Source: Shouchella clausii
GTDB taxonomy: Bacteria > Bacillota > Bacilli > Bacillales > Bacillaceae_D
NCBI RefSeq assembly: GCF_002250115.1
Contig: NZ_CP019985.1
Coordinates: 1,860,001-1,924,000 of the forward strand
DNA: 64,000 bases
Direction: 5' to 3'
Shown here piece after piece: positions 18,252-27,264 of the stretch. Positions within the stretch are counted from its first letter, which is position 1, and the number at the start of each line of letters is the position of its first letter. The notes below the pieces were generated by a model. The model did no database searches, had not been told where the DNA came from, and saw only the letters and a program-made list of their open reading frames with translations. A program made the position numbers and the translations under genes.

Positions 18252-18761
18252 ATGGAAGAGAAAGAAATGTTAGAGCTCTTGTTACAGAAGGTAACTGACC
18301 TGGAATTGGGGTTGAAAGAGCAAAAAGCGCATAATGCTGTAGTTGCAAAAGATTTAAAAGAACAAAAAGCGCATAATGCTGTAGTTGCAAAAGATTTAAA
18401 AGAACAAAAAGCGTATAATGCTGCGGTCGCAAAAGATTTAAAAGAGCAAAAAGCCCATAATGCAGCCTTCGCAAAAGACTTAAAAGAACAAAAAAATTAT
18501 ACTGCCGGAATCACAGAGGAACTAAAAGACCAAAAAGAGCACTACCTGGCCATGGTACAAGATATCAAGGAATTAAAAGAAGATCAGCTCATAATTAAGC
18601 AAGCGGTGCTTGAAACAAATCGAAGTGTAAAGAATATTAAGACAAATATCGAGAATTTGAGTGACCAAGTGAGTCAGTTATCTGAAGATCAAAAATCAGT
18701 ACGGGAGATTTTAGGCGATCATGAAGTGGCGATTCGAACGCTTAGAAGGAAGCCGGTTTAA
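18252..18761 (+). CDS. Coiled-coil protein with 14-residue tandem repeats
   Basis: A 169-residue, highly charged protein with no signal peptide or membrane segment. After a short N-terminal helix (EEKEMLELLLQKVTDLELG) come six copies of a 14-residue unit, LKEQKAHNAVVAKD, diverging toward the C-terminus (LKDQKEHYLAMVQD), then a leucine-heptad tail with VLETNRSVKNIKTNIENL. The ATG follows GGGAGGAG. Two heptads per repeat predict one long parallel coiled coil. The function is unknown. It follows CRISPR array 2 by 158 bases, but there is no reason beyond position to link them. Confidence 0.7.
   Translation: MEEKEMLELLLQKVTDLELGLKEQKAHNAVVAKDLKEQKAHNAVVAKDLKEQKAYNAAVAKDLKEQKAHNAAFAKDLKEQKNYTAGITEELKDQKEHYLAMVQDIKELKEDQLIIKQAVLETNRSVKNIKTNIENLSDQVSQLSEDQKSVREILGDHEVAIRTLRRKPV
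18312..18563 (+). repeat. Six 42-bp tandem repeats inside the coiled-coil gene
   Basis: Units begin at 18312, 18354, 18396, 18438, 18480 and 18522. The first two are nearly identical at base level, differing at two positions, while later copies drift. This gradient suggests recent expansion at the 5' end and possible length variation between strains. Confidence 0.85.
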
Positions 18762-18826
18762 AAATTCTTGTGGGAAAATTAGGTAATACCCTTCTGAAAC
18801 ATAAAAAAATAGTAGATGATCTTTTT

Positions 18827-18858
18827 CCGCAATTATTTCGTTGCGGATTTTTATTTTC
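18827..18858 (+). terminator. Rho-independent terminator after the coiled-coil gene
   Basis: A CCGCAA/TTGCGG stem with an 8-base loop is followed by ATTTTTATTTT. The following 18859-19150 holds no ORF. It contains two copies of CCCCCATGCAGT about 65 bases apart (near 18931 and 18996), of unknown meaning, upstream of the next operon. Confidence 0.75.
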
Positions 18859-19150
18859 TTCTTATAGATTCCTTAGAGAGAACATTTCAACATTTATAAC
18901 AATATAACAAGGTTTTTAAAGCGTATTTCCCCCATGCAGTTTGGCATCAAATCGTTACACCCAGCCACTGTCGATACTTTATCCTTTCAAACACCCCCCA
19001 TGCAGTCGCATAACTCAGCACCATTTCCCTCATGTCCGTTCCTCTCTTGATAAAAATCGTTTCTGAATTTCGGATGTTTTTTTGCGATTTTAGGATTAAC
19101 GTGTGGTTGAGTCTGCTTTAACATAAGGAATAGCAAAAGGAGGGATTGTT

Positions 19151-20173
19151 TTGAAAGCGCTTAAAAAATTCGGTGTAGTGGTCGGTTTGGCTGTTGCGGC
19201 AACGGGCTGCGGCGGGAATGGAAGCAGCGGCGATAACACATTGGTCGTGTATACAACGCGTAGTGAGAGTTTGAATGAAGCGGTGATTCCCCAATTCGAG
19301 AAGGAAACGGGCATTCGCGTGCAAATGATTTCGGCTGGCACAGGGGAAGCGATTACCCGGGTCGAGTCGGAGCGCAATAACCCGCAAGGCGATGTGTTGT
19401 GGGCGGCCGATATCACGATGCTTTATGATAAAACCGATTTGTTTGAGGAGTATGTGTCGCCGGAAGATGAATATATGATGGAAGGGTTTAAAAACACAAC
19501 TGGTTATTTTTCGCCTGCCTTTTCTGATCCGACGGTGTTTATTGTCAATACCGATTTAGCGGGCGATATGAAAATTGAAAGTTTCCAGGATTTGTTGAAT
19601 CCAGAGTTGAAAGGGCGAATTGCCTTTGGCGACCCTGTCAATTCAAGTTCGGCGTTCCAGTCGTTAATTGCAATGCTTTACGCTGCGGGGGACGGCGATC
19701 CGATGTCGGATCAGGCTTGGGAGTTTGTCAAAGCGTTTGTAGCCAATTTGGATGGCAAAGTGCAAGGCAGCTCCGGCCAAGTGCATAAAGGCGTGGCCGA
19801 CGGTGAATATGTTGTTGGATTGACATGGGAAGATCCTGTTGTCCATTACAAGCAAAGCGGAGCAGCGGTTGAAGTCGTGTTTCCAACTGAAGGGGTTGTC
19901 TACCCAGGACAGTCGATCCAAATTATTAAGGGCACAAAAAATCTAGAGAATGCCAAAAAATTTGTTGACTATGTGTTATCGGAAGAAGTGCAAAGCCGTA
20001 CGGGGCAGGAGTTGACGGTTCGGCCGCTCCGTGAAGGGGTAGAGGTGGCTGACTACATGACACCACAAGAGGAAATCAAGCTGTTTGATGAGTATGACGA
20101 GATGTTTATTATCGAGAACATGGATGACATTACCGCTCGTTATGTCGAAGTGCTTGAAGGTTCAATGGATTAA
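19151..20173 (+). CDS. ABC transporter substrate-binding lipoprotein (iron/organophosphate type, AfuA/FbpA-like)
   Basis: A 340-residue lipoprotein. The TTG start follows AAAAGGAGGG; an N-terminal basic-hydrophobic stretch ends in the lipobox ATGC. The mature part starts with NTLVVYTTRSESLNEAVIP, characteristic of type-2 periplasmic binding proteins for ferric iron, phosphonates or sugar phosphates. Iron-binding paired tyrosines are not obvious, so an organophosphate substrate, as in AfuA of Actinobacillus, is at least as likely. It heads an operon with an ATPase, a fused permease and a two-component pair. Confidence 0.82.
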   Translation: MKALKKFGVVVGLAVAATGCGGNGSSGDNTLVVYTTRSESLNEAVIPQFEKETGIRVQMISAGTGEAITRVESERNNPQGDVLWAADITMLYDKTDLFEEYVSPEDEYMMEGFKNTTGYFSPAFSDPTVFIVNTDLAGDMKIESFQDLLNPELKGRIAFGDPVNSSSAFQSLIAMLYAAGDGDPMSDQAWEFVKAFVANLDGKVQGSSGQVHKGVADGEYVVGLTWEDPVVHYKQSGAAVEVVFPTEGVVYPGQSIQIIKGTKNLENAKKFVDYVLSEEVQSRTGQELTVRPLREGVEVADYMTPQEEIKLFDEYDEMFIIENMDDITARYVEVLEGSMD

Positions 20174-20236
20174 GGGCATTGGCATGCTTGCTTGTCCGGC
20201 TGGCATGCCTGATTGTGAATGGAAGGAGGCAGTAAG

Positions 20237-21331
20237 ATGGGTGTAGCAATTGATATTGACAATGTGGTCAAAATGTACGATGAGCATACAGTTATTGATG
20301 GGTTGTCGCTCAAGATTGAGCCAGGCGAATTGTTTACGTTATTAGGTCCGTCTGGTTGTGGGAAAACAACGCTCTTGCGGATGATTATCGGTTTTAATTC
20401 TGTGGATGGCGGTGCGATTAAAGTCGATGGCCAGCGCATCAATGATGTTCCTGTCAGCAAGCGGAAAATGGGGATGGTGTTTCAAAACTATGCGATTTTT
20501 CCCCATATGACAGTGGCAGAGAACATCGCTTTTGGGTTGAAGACACTTAAGGAAAGCAAGGCGCAAATGCAAAGCAAGATTGATCATATAATGAAGGTCG
20601 TTCACATTCAAGACCACCATAGCAAAAAGCCAGATAAGCTTTCAGGGGGCCAACAACAACGGGTTGCACTTGCCCGGGCGCTTGTCATTAATCCGAATGT
20701 TTTGCTAATGGATGAGCCGCTTTCGAACTTGGATGCGAAACTGCGGATTGAAATGAGAAATGCGATTAAAGAAATTCAGCAAGAAGTGGAAATAACGACC
20801 GTTTATGTAACCCATGACCAAGAAGAGGCGCTGGCGATTTCTGACCGGATTGCTGTCATGAATAAAGGGGTGATCCAACAAATTGGCAAACCTGAACAAA
20901 TTTATTTGCGTCCGTCGAATTTGTTTGTTGCCCAGTTTATTGGCACTTCCAATGTGATTAAAGCGAAGGTTGAAAAGCAAGGCACTGATACGTTCATCGT
21001 CTTTAATGGCGAATACAAAGAAAAGCTTGAGAACGTTGTAGAAACGGTTGAAAATGGGCAGGAAGTGCTGGTATCTGTCCGTCCACAGGAATTTACGATT
21101 ACGCAAGAAGCAAGTGCCATCGCTGGCGTTGTCGAAAGCACGATGTTTTTAGGGATCAATACTCATTATCTCGTCACCCTTACGACTGGAGAGCGAGTGG
21201 AAGTGGTGCAACATATCGAAGACAAAGCGATTATTCCAGAGGGAACGAATATTTATGTAAAGGTGAAGCCGCACTTAATTAACTTGTTTGATGTGGCGAA
21301 TGAACAAACGCTCATGAAGGCAGGTGAGTGA
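20237..21331 (+). CDS. ABC transporter ATPase (AfuC/FbpC/PotA class)
   Basis: A 364-residue ATPase of the CUT1/Fbp class. It has Walker A GPSGCGKTT, Q-loop VFQNYAIFPH, signature [15 protein letters not shown], Walker B LLMDEPLSNLDAKLR, switch YVTHDQEEAL, and a C-terminal TOBE/regulatory domain from about residue 240. ATG 20237 follows GGAAGGAGG; the ATG at 20219 lies upstream of that site. It powers the permease encoded directly downstream. Confidence 0.92.
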   Translation: MGVAIDIDNVVKMYDEHTVIDGLSLKIEPGELFTLLGPSGCGKTTLLRMIIGFNSVDGGAIKVDGQRINDVPVSKRKMGMVFQNYAIFPHMTVAENIAFGLKTLKESKAQMQSKIDHIMKVVHIQDHHSKKPDKLSGGQQQRVALARALVINPNVLLMDEPLSNLDAKLRIEMRNAIKEIQQEVEITTVYVTHDQEEALAISDRIAVMNKGVIQQIGKPEQIYLRPSNLFVAQFIGTSNVIKAKVEKQGTDTFIVFNGEYKEKLENVVETVENGQEVLVSVRPQEFTITQEASAIAGVVESTMFLGINTHYLVTLTTGERVEVVQHIEDKAIIPEGTNIYVKVKPHLINLFDVANEQTLMKAGE

Positions 21332-21332
21332 C

Positions 21333-22988
21333 ATGCGGCCTAAAGCGTTCAATGGCTGGAATTGGATCACGCTGTCAATTGTGCTATTCTTTGCTTTATT
21401 CATTTTGTTTCCGGTTGTGTTAGTCTTGAATAAGAGCATTTATAATGGGGAAGTGGGGCGTTTCACGCTTGAACATTTCTCGCTCTTTTTTGAACGGAAG
21501 TTTTATTGGGTGACACTGTGGAATAGCATCAAAGTGACTGTAGTAGCGACGCTCTTGGCTGTTTTGATCGGTCTGCCTCTTGCTTATATGTTGCGGCGAG
21601 TGAAAATTTTCGGAAGTGGCATTGTCCAAATTCTCATTATTGTCTCGTATATCTCGCCACCGTTTATTGGCGCCTATGCGTGGATTCAGCTACTCGGCCG
21701 AAGCGGCGTTATTACAAAATGGATCAATGATACTTTTCAACTTCAGTTTGATGGCATTTATGGTTTTGCCGGAATTGTACTTGTACTAACATTACAATCA
21801 TTCCCGCTTATTTTCATTTATATTTCTGGGGCATTGAAGAACCTTGACAATTCATTGATCGAGGCAGCGGAAAGCCTTGGCTATTCTGGGGTGCAGCGCG
21901 TCGTTAAAATTGTCGTTCCGCTGATTGCACCGACGATTCTGGCCAGCTCGCTCCTTGTCTTTATGCGCGTAATCGCTGATTTTGGCACACCGATGTTGAT
22001 TGGCGAAGGGTACAGGACGATTCCTGTTTTGATTTATACGCAGTTTATGAGTGAAGTCGGCGGCGATGCAGGCTTTGCGGCAGCACTTGCGTCGATCTTT
22101 ATTATCGTGACGATTGCTTTGTTTCTCGTGCAGCGAGTGATTGCACGGCAATACTCGTATTCAATGTCGGCCCTGCGGCCAATGGAAACAAAGAAAAGCA
22201 CAGGCATGAAAAATTTGCTTAGCCATGTGGCTGTTTATGGGGTCACACTATTGGCGATTTTGCCGCAGCTCGTTGTCGTCTACACTTCCTTTTTGGAAAC
22301 GATCGGCGGCCAAGTGTATACAGGAAAGTTCTCGTTGCAAAATTATGAGAACATCTTGTTTAACCGCGATTTGTCGATGATTTTAAATACGTACCAGTTA
22401 GGCTTGATCGCGATCGTGGTCATTGTCATTCTCGGGATATTGATTGCGTATTTAACGGTGCGCAAACGAAATAAAGTAACATCGTTGCTTGATACGGTGT
22501 CCATGCTTCCTTTTGTCATCCCTGGTTCTGTGTTAGCAATGGCGCTCATATTCGCTTTTGGCGAAGCACCTCTGTATTTAACGGGAACGAGCTTGATTAT
22601 GGTGCTAGCCTTTGTGATCCGGCGTATGCCTTATACGGTTCGTTCCAGCACGGCGATTGTTAGCCAAATTAGCCCGAGCATGGAAGAAGCGGCCATCAGT
22701 CTTGGCGCTTCCGAAAGGCGGACATTTTTTCGGGTAGTCGTGCCAATGATGATGCCTGGCGTGTTGGCGGGCGCTATTATGAGTTGGATGACGATCCTTG
22801 GTGAGTTGAGCGCGTCGATCATTTTGTATTCAACCAATACACAAACGCTCGCCGTTTCGATTTATACGGAAGTAATCCGTGGAAACTTCGGCAATGCCTC
22901 TGCTTATTCGGCGATTTTAACGGTAACGTCAATTTTGTCGCTGTTTCTCTTTTTTAAGTTGACAGGCAAAAAAGAAATGAACGTGTAA
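21333..22988 (+). CDS. ABC transporter permease, two fused permease domains (AfuB/FbpB type)
   Basis: A 551-residue membrane protein with about twelve hydrophobic segments and two ATPase-docking loops: SLIEAAESLGYSGVQRVVKI in the first half and SMEEAAISLGASERRTFFRV in the second. This is the single-chain permease layout of Fbp/Afu importers. The ATG at 21333 lies two bases after the ATPase stop, with AGGTGAG upstream, so the two are coupled. Together with the binding protein and ATPase it completes the importer. Confidence 0.9.
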   Translation: MRPKAFNGWNWITLSIVLFFALFILFPVVLVLNKSIYNGEVGRFTLEHFSLFFERKFYWVTLWNSIKVTVVATLLAVLIGLPLAYMLRRVKIFGSGIVQILIIVSYISPPFIGAYAWIQLLGRSGVITKWINDTFQLQFDGIYGFAGIVLVLTLQSFPLIFIYISGALKNLDNSLIEAAESLGYSGVQRVVKIVVPLIAPTILASSLLVFMRVIADFGTPMLIGEGYRTIPVLIYTQFMSEVGGDAGFAAALASIFIIVTIALFLVQRVIARQYSYSMSALRPMETKKSTGMKNLLSHVAVYGVTLLAILPQLVVVYTSFLETIGGQVYTGKFSLQNYENILFNRDLSMILNTYQLGLIAIVVIVILGILIAYLTVRKRNKVTSLLDTVSMLPFVIPGSVLAMALIFAFGEAPLYLTGTSLIMVLAFVIRRMPYTVRSSTAIVSQISPSMEEAAISLGASERRTFFRVVVPMMMPGVLAGAIMSWMTILGELSASIILYSTNTQTLAVSIYTEVIRGNFGNASAYSAILTVTSILSLFLFFKLTGKKEMNV

Positions 22989-23012
22989 TCTGCAGAAGAA
23001 CGCTCAGGCTAG

Positions 23013-23184
23013 GAGAAAACGCTTGCCAGCCGAGGAGAGCGTTTGTCTCAACCGTACTTAGACTGATAGAAAACGCTTGTCAGACGAGAAGTGCAGCCGA
23101 GGGAAGATGCGAATAGAACGGGGGTTCATGAGCGAATGAGTGAGGCAAACGACGAAGTATGCGAGCGTTTGTCTACAGTCTAAG
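23013..23184. repeat. Intergenic palindromic repeat element
   Basis: A long imperfect inverted repeat has arms at 23057-23077 (CTTAGACTG...AAACGCT) and 23164-23184 (AGCGTTT...CAGTCTAAG), pairing over about 20 bases around an 86-base core. A smaller AAACGCT/AGCGTTT hairpin at 23017-23044 repeats the same inner arm. A related stretch lies at 61154-61206 (CCTAGACTTTAGAGGCGAAG, then GCGCGTTTACTCTACAG). It separates the importer genes from the two-component genes and looks like a small dispersed intergenic repeat. Confidence 0.5.
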
Positions 23185-23241
23185 GGCTGCTTGTAAAAGG
23201 CAGCCCCTCGTTGTCCTATCATCATAGTGGGGTTGACCGCG

Positions 23242-24912
23242 ATGGAACGCAGACGGATGAAAGATGATATTCAACGGTCGTTTTTAACGAACGCCATCGT
23301 CATTATTTCCGCGATTTTATGTGTATATCTATTGTCTTTGCTTTTTTTATTCAATGTATCGATTGTGCGACCGAGCCAAGCGACAAATGAACGAGTGGCT
23401 AAAGAGGTCGAAGCTGAGTTTGCCCACTATAAAGAGGGAATGGCCCGTTTAGTAGCCGATGAACAAATTAGAGCGTTTTTACGTGGCGAAGGAAAAAGCG
23501 GCGAAGTGAATCAATTGCTTTACGACTTCCGTAATGCGCAAACGTTTCAGTCAGACTTTGTCTTGTTGGATAGCGAAGCGGAAATTGTCGCGACAAGCTT
23601 GTATGAAGGGCAGAAGGAACAATTGCAGCAAAGCCCGGTCTTGCGGGAACAAATGCAAAAAGCAGAGGAACATCCATTTACAGGGGAGTATGTCAATAAA
23701 CGAGCGTTTAACGCTGGCCAAGGAGGCGCTTACGTGTTTGCCGCTGCGGTTGAAGAAGGGGAAGGGCGTACAGGTTATTTGCTGTTCTTGCTTGAACATA
23801 CCCTCCAGTCGGCTAGTGAGCAAATTGTATTTGTCACCGATTCATTTTATAATGCCGTTTTTTATAGCCATACAATCGGAATTGGCGCCCTTGGAAAATT
23901 AACGATTCCAACCGATGGATTCCTTGTCCAGTATGACGGCAACCCTTTTTATGTGACGAAAACAGAAGTCGCTGGTCAGCCGATTCAAGTGATCACGCTC
24001 ACATCGGTTAAAACGTATCAGCTCCTGTTGTTGTATGGCCTCTTGGCGATGGTCGTTTCAAGCTTTGTCATGTTGGCTGTTGTTTGGCTGGTTACTCCAA
24101 AAATTTTAAAAAAGACGCTTGAACCTTTTGATGCGCTAGTCGCGCGGATTTCTTCAAAGAATAACCATCTTCATTTTCAACAAACAGACCATGTCTTTGC
24201 AGAAGTGCAGACGATTTACGAGGAATACACGAATAAAGTCCATGAAATTCAAGCACTTGTTGATAAAAACGAAGAAATTCTTGAGAAAAAACGCTTAAGT
24301 GAAATTAAACATTTAGAGGCAAAATTTAATCCCCACTTTCTTTACAATGTATTAGAAATGATTAAATATGAAACATTGGCTAACCCAGAGAGCGCAGCGG
24401 AGATGATTGTCAAAACAGCGAAATTGATGCGCTACAACGCTCATTTTGGCGACACGACCGTTTTGTTGGAAGAAGATATCGCCTACTTGCAAGACTATTT
24501 TGCTTTGCAAAAAATGCGCTATGGCAAGAGGCTCGATTACACGATTGCGATTGAACCAGAGCTAGGCCGTGCCCGTGTGCCGAAACTGCTGCTCCAACCA
24601 TTGATTGAAAATGCCATTAAGCACAATATTGACGGTATCCGCTGTTTAAACGTTGATGTAAGCGCCTATTGGGAAAACGGGGTCCTCACATTTGTGGTAG
24701 AGGACAATGGGCTCGGCATGACGCCTGGAAAAGTGGCGAAAATCAAAGCGATTATGGCAGGAGAAATGAAAGAGACGGCGCATACCGGTTTAAAAAATAC
24801 ACACCAAATGATTCAACTGCTTTACGGGCAACGATACGGGATTGACATTGCTTCAGCGCCGGAAAAAGGAGAGGGGACAACCGTCCGTATGCACATTCCA
24901 TATGAGGGGTGA
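23242..24912 (+). CDS. Sensor histidine kinase (YesM/LytS-type)
   Basis: A 556-residue membrane kinase. A first membrane helix (about 15-40) is followed by an extracellular sensor region to about residue 255, a second helix (LLLYGLLAMVVSSFVMLAVV), a HAMP-like linker, then the His_kinase domain. The phospho-accepting H-box is KFNPHFLYNVLEMIKYE; the ATPase motifs are PLIENAIKHN and VEDNGLGM. Start choice is uncertain: GTG 23227 and ATG 23257 are alternatives. It lies 250 bases after the permease and is coupled to the response regulator, and probably senses the transporter's substrate. Confidence 0.87.
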   Translation: MERRRMKDDIQRSFLTNAIVIISAILCVYLLSLLFLFNVSIVRPSQATNERVAKEVEAEFAHYKEGMARLVADEQIRAFLRGEGKSGEVNQLLYDFRNAQTFQSDFVLLDSEAEIVATSLYEGQKEQLQQSPVLREQMQKAEEHPFTGEYVNKRAFNAGQGGAYVFAAAVEEGEGRTGYLLFLLEHTLQSASEQIVFVTDSFYNAVFYSHTIGIGALGKLTIPTDGFLVQYDGNPFYVTKTEVAGQPIQVITLTSVKTYQLLLLYGLLAMVVSSFVMLAVVWLVTPKILKKTLEPFDALVARISSKNNHLHFQQTDHVFAEVQTIYEEYTNKVHEIQALVDKNEEILEKKRLSEIKHLEAKFNPHFLYNVLEMIKYETLANPESAAEMIVKTAKLMRYNAHFGDTTVLLEEDIAYLQDYFALQKMRYGKRLDYTIAIEPELGRARVPKLLLQPLIENAIKHNIDGIRCLNVDVSAYWENGVLTFVVEDNGLGMTPGKVAKIKAIMAGEMKETAHTGLKNTHQMIQLLYGQRYGIDIASAPEKGEGTTVRMHIPYEG

Positions 24913-24916
24913 CAAC

Positions 24917-25675
24917 ATGCTAAAAGTGGCAATCGTGGAAGATGAACCGATCCTGTTAAAAGGGCTGCTCTACCGCGTGGACTGGCTAAGTAACGACTGT
25001 ACGGTCGTCGGTGCCGCTGAGGATGGGGCAGAAGGGCTGAACCTCATTAAACAAACAAAACCGGACATTATTATTACAGACATCCGCATGCCGTTTAAAG
25101 ACGGTCTGGCCATGTTAAAAGAAGCAAAAGCCGACCATTCCTTTGAAGCCATTATTTTATCTGGTTTTGGCGAGTTCGATTACGCCAAGCAGGCGATCAC
25201 GATTGGCGTCCATGATTATTTGCTAAAACCAGTTGATATGCATGAATTGGAGGCTACCTTGCAAAAGCTTGTGCAAAAATTGCAGGCACAAAAAAGCAAC
25301 GATCATTTAACAAAACAAACAAAAGTGTATAGCCATCTTCTCGACTTGGGGAGAGGCAGCCATTCAACCTATGTCGCCGAAATTATGGACTTTATAAAAA
25401 AACACTACCATGAAAAAGTAACGTTAAAAGCAGCAAGCAATGAAATTGGCCTTTCCACAGTCAGCTTGAATGACAAGTTAAAGGAAAAAACAGGGTACAG
25501 CTTTAATGAATTAGTCACACGCTACCGCCTTACTAAGGCAATTAGCTTGCTTCAAGACGAAAAGCTGCTTATCTATGAAGTCGCCGAAAAAACCGGTTTT
25601 AGCGACTATAAGTATTTCAGCCAAGTGTTTAAAAAATATACCGGCATGTCGCCTAAGCAGTTTTGCGGCAAATAG
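24917..25675 (+). CDS. Response regulator with AraC-type DNA-binding domain (YesN-type)
   Basis: A 252-residue regulator. The receiver domain (1-120) has the acidic pocket in VEDEP, the phospho-accepting Asp in IIITDIRMP, and the conserved lysine in LLKPVD. The C-terminal AraC helix-turn-helix pair (about 155-252) shows LKAASNEIGLSTVSLNDKLK and YEVAEKTGFSDYKYFSQVFK. ATG 24917 follows GAGGGGTG, four bases after the kinase stop. It likely regulates the importer operon upstream. Confidence 0.92.
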   Translation: MLKVAIVEDEPILLKGLLYRVDWLSNDCTVVGAAEDGAEGLNLIKQTKPDIIITDIRMPFKDGLAMLKEAKADHSFEAIILSGFGEFDYAKQAITIGVHDYLLKPVDMHELEATLQKLVQKLQAQKSNDHLTKQTKVYSHLLDLGRGSHSTYVAEIMDFIKKHYHEKVTLKAASNEIGLSTVSLNDKLKEKTGYSFNELVTRYRLTKAISLLQDEKLLIYEVAEKTGFSDYKYFSQVFKKYTGMSPKQFCGK

Positions 25676-25690
25676 AAAAGCAAGAGAGAA

Positions 25691-25717
25691 GGCGGCACCT
25701 CCTGCGGGAGCCGCTTT
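25691..25717 (+). terminator. Terminator-like hairpin after the response regulator
   Basis: GCGGC and GCCGC arms enclose an inner CTCC/GGAG pairing, followed by only TTTAA. It lies 15 bases after the stop codon, and the T-run is weak. Confidence 0.5.
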
Positions 25718-25792
25718 AATTGGTTGCTCCCCTGCTTAGCCGAGTGTTTAGTTTTGCCTGGCCATTGGCGGCCTGCGCTAGAAGAGCAATGG

Positions 25793-26890
25793 TTATTGGC
25801 CTGCGCCTAATTTAAACAAGTTTTGCTTAGCGTGGTAGGCAATTTTTAAGTATTTTAACGCCAATGTTGTATGTCCGGCTTGTTCAAAATAAGTCGCTGC
25901 TTCTTCTGCAAGCTCGTCCACTTCAAAGTCAAAGCCTTCCGTATCTAACTGCTCAATTGCTTTGTCAATCAGTGCATAGTTGCCTTCTGCATATAATCCT
26001 CTAGTCGCTAAACATCGTGCTTTGTATTCTTTATTTCGATAAAACTCTGCCCCGATCGCCGCCTTTTTCAAATAAGGCGCGGCGTGTTGGGGCAAATTCA
26101 AACGATACAATGTATTGGCTAAATTGTACGTGTTTTTGACGCCGATAAGGGTATGCTGGAATTCATGGTAAGACAATGTTTTTTCAAACCATTGCCGAGC
26201 TTGTTCGTAATGGTGGTACCTAAGGGCGTTCAGGCCCAAAGCGCGAAGGACCGCCATTTTGGAAAAAGGGTATGGATGAGCTGCGGCGAGCGCTTCATTA
26301 AGAATCAGAACCGCCTTATCGTATTGCTTGGTTTCCGAATAAATGCCCCCAAGGATCGTTTGGCAATGAATGGAACGTTCCTTGTTTCCTAAACGGTTAA
26401 ATTCGACGAGTGCTTCTTCAATATAAGAACCAGCAAATGGGTACTGGCTGATCCGATAAAGGGAGAGGCCCATATAGTAATGAAATTCAGCTTCTTCTTC
26501 TCTGTTTTCCACATATTCGAGCAAGCGTTCAGCTTTGCGGAATAAGCGAATGGCAGAGCGATAGCGTTCATTGACAAATTCGTTTTGTCCGCATGAAAAA
26601 TAATATAAATACTTCAATAGATGGTCCACTGATTCCTCAGCTACCATCCCGGCCCTCTTCAACATTTCGTCGTCAGCGCCGCCTTGGCTAGCTTGTTTGC
26701 ACATAAGACGGTAGCGAAAGTTGACGAGTGCATAATAGGCGAGCAAACGTTCATTTTTTTCGATCTGCTTAAACATGGCGTCAACTTTTGCCTTTAATTG
26801 TGAAGCTTGTTCCACGGAACGGGCAATGATGCAACTGTACCACTCGGCAATTGTGGCTCCTGCTTTCTCAGGGGAAACAGCAACGGTCAT
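25793..26890 (-). CDS. rap: Rap-family TPR phosphatase/regulator
   Basis: A 365-residue cytosolic protein of the Rap family: an N-terminal three-helix region (SEKAGATIAEWYSCI-like) and seven TPR-like helical pairs, for example NEFVNERYRSAIRLFRKAE and HTTLALKYLKIAYHAKQN at the end. Rap proteins dephosphorylate Spo0F or block response regulators such as ComA, and are inhibited by a secreted, re-imported Phr peptide. The ATG at 26890 follows AAAGGTGA. No phr-like frame (basic-hydrophobic signal plus short tail) lies within 120 bases of its 3' end, unlike the degraded rap at 55975. The peptide partner is therefore unknown. Confidence 0.88.
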   Translation of the reverse strand: MTVAVSPEKAGATIAEWYSCIIARSVEQASQLKAKVDAMFKQIEKNERLLAYYALVNFRYRLMCKQASQGGADDEMLKRAGMVAEESVDHLLKYLYYFSCGQNEFVNERYRSAIRLFRKAERLLEYVENREEEAEFHYYMGLSLYRISQYPFAGSYIEEALVEFNRLGNKERSIHCQTILGGIYSETKQYDKAVLILNEALAAAHPYPFSKMAVLRALGLNALRYHHYEQARQWFEKTLSYHEFQHTLIGVKNTYNLANTLYRLNLPQHAAPYLKKAAIGAEFYRNKEYKARCLATRGLYAEGNYALIDKAIEQLDTEGFDFEVDELAEEAATYFEQAGHTTLALKYLKIAYHAKQNLFKLGAGQ

Positions 26891-27264
26891 CTTTTATCAC
26901 CTTTCATTGAAAATTTGTTCAATTACGTTCAGTCGTTTTACATAAAAAAACGAGTGACAGCAACAGTCGTAATAAAAAATGAAGCCACTTACCAAAACAG
27001 AATAGCGTGTTGATCGTTTGTTCGAATGAAGCTTGTTCGTTTATTATCAGCGATTTATTGGGAAATCGTCAAGACTTTTCGGCTTTTTTTACTGAATGAT
27101 TTGAATAATTATGCGGAGGAAGAGTACAAACCATTTTTAGCAATGTCCAGGAAGAGGCGGCGCTTCTAGGACCACGGTGTTAGGACGAAAGTGCATGGCA
27201 AGGTATGTTTTCCAGACGGACAAGCAACACTAACAGCAAGCAATAGAAAGAGAGGATGCTTGCG
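26891..27264. other. Divergent intergenic region between rap and the C26 hydrolase
   Basis: Both flanking genes are transcribed outward, so both promoters should lie here, but I see no clear -35/-10 pair. A short plus-strand coding-like stretch at about 27104-27170 (NNYAEEEYKPFLAMS in translation) has no start and no recognised family. Confidence 0.35.
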
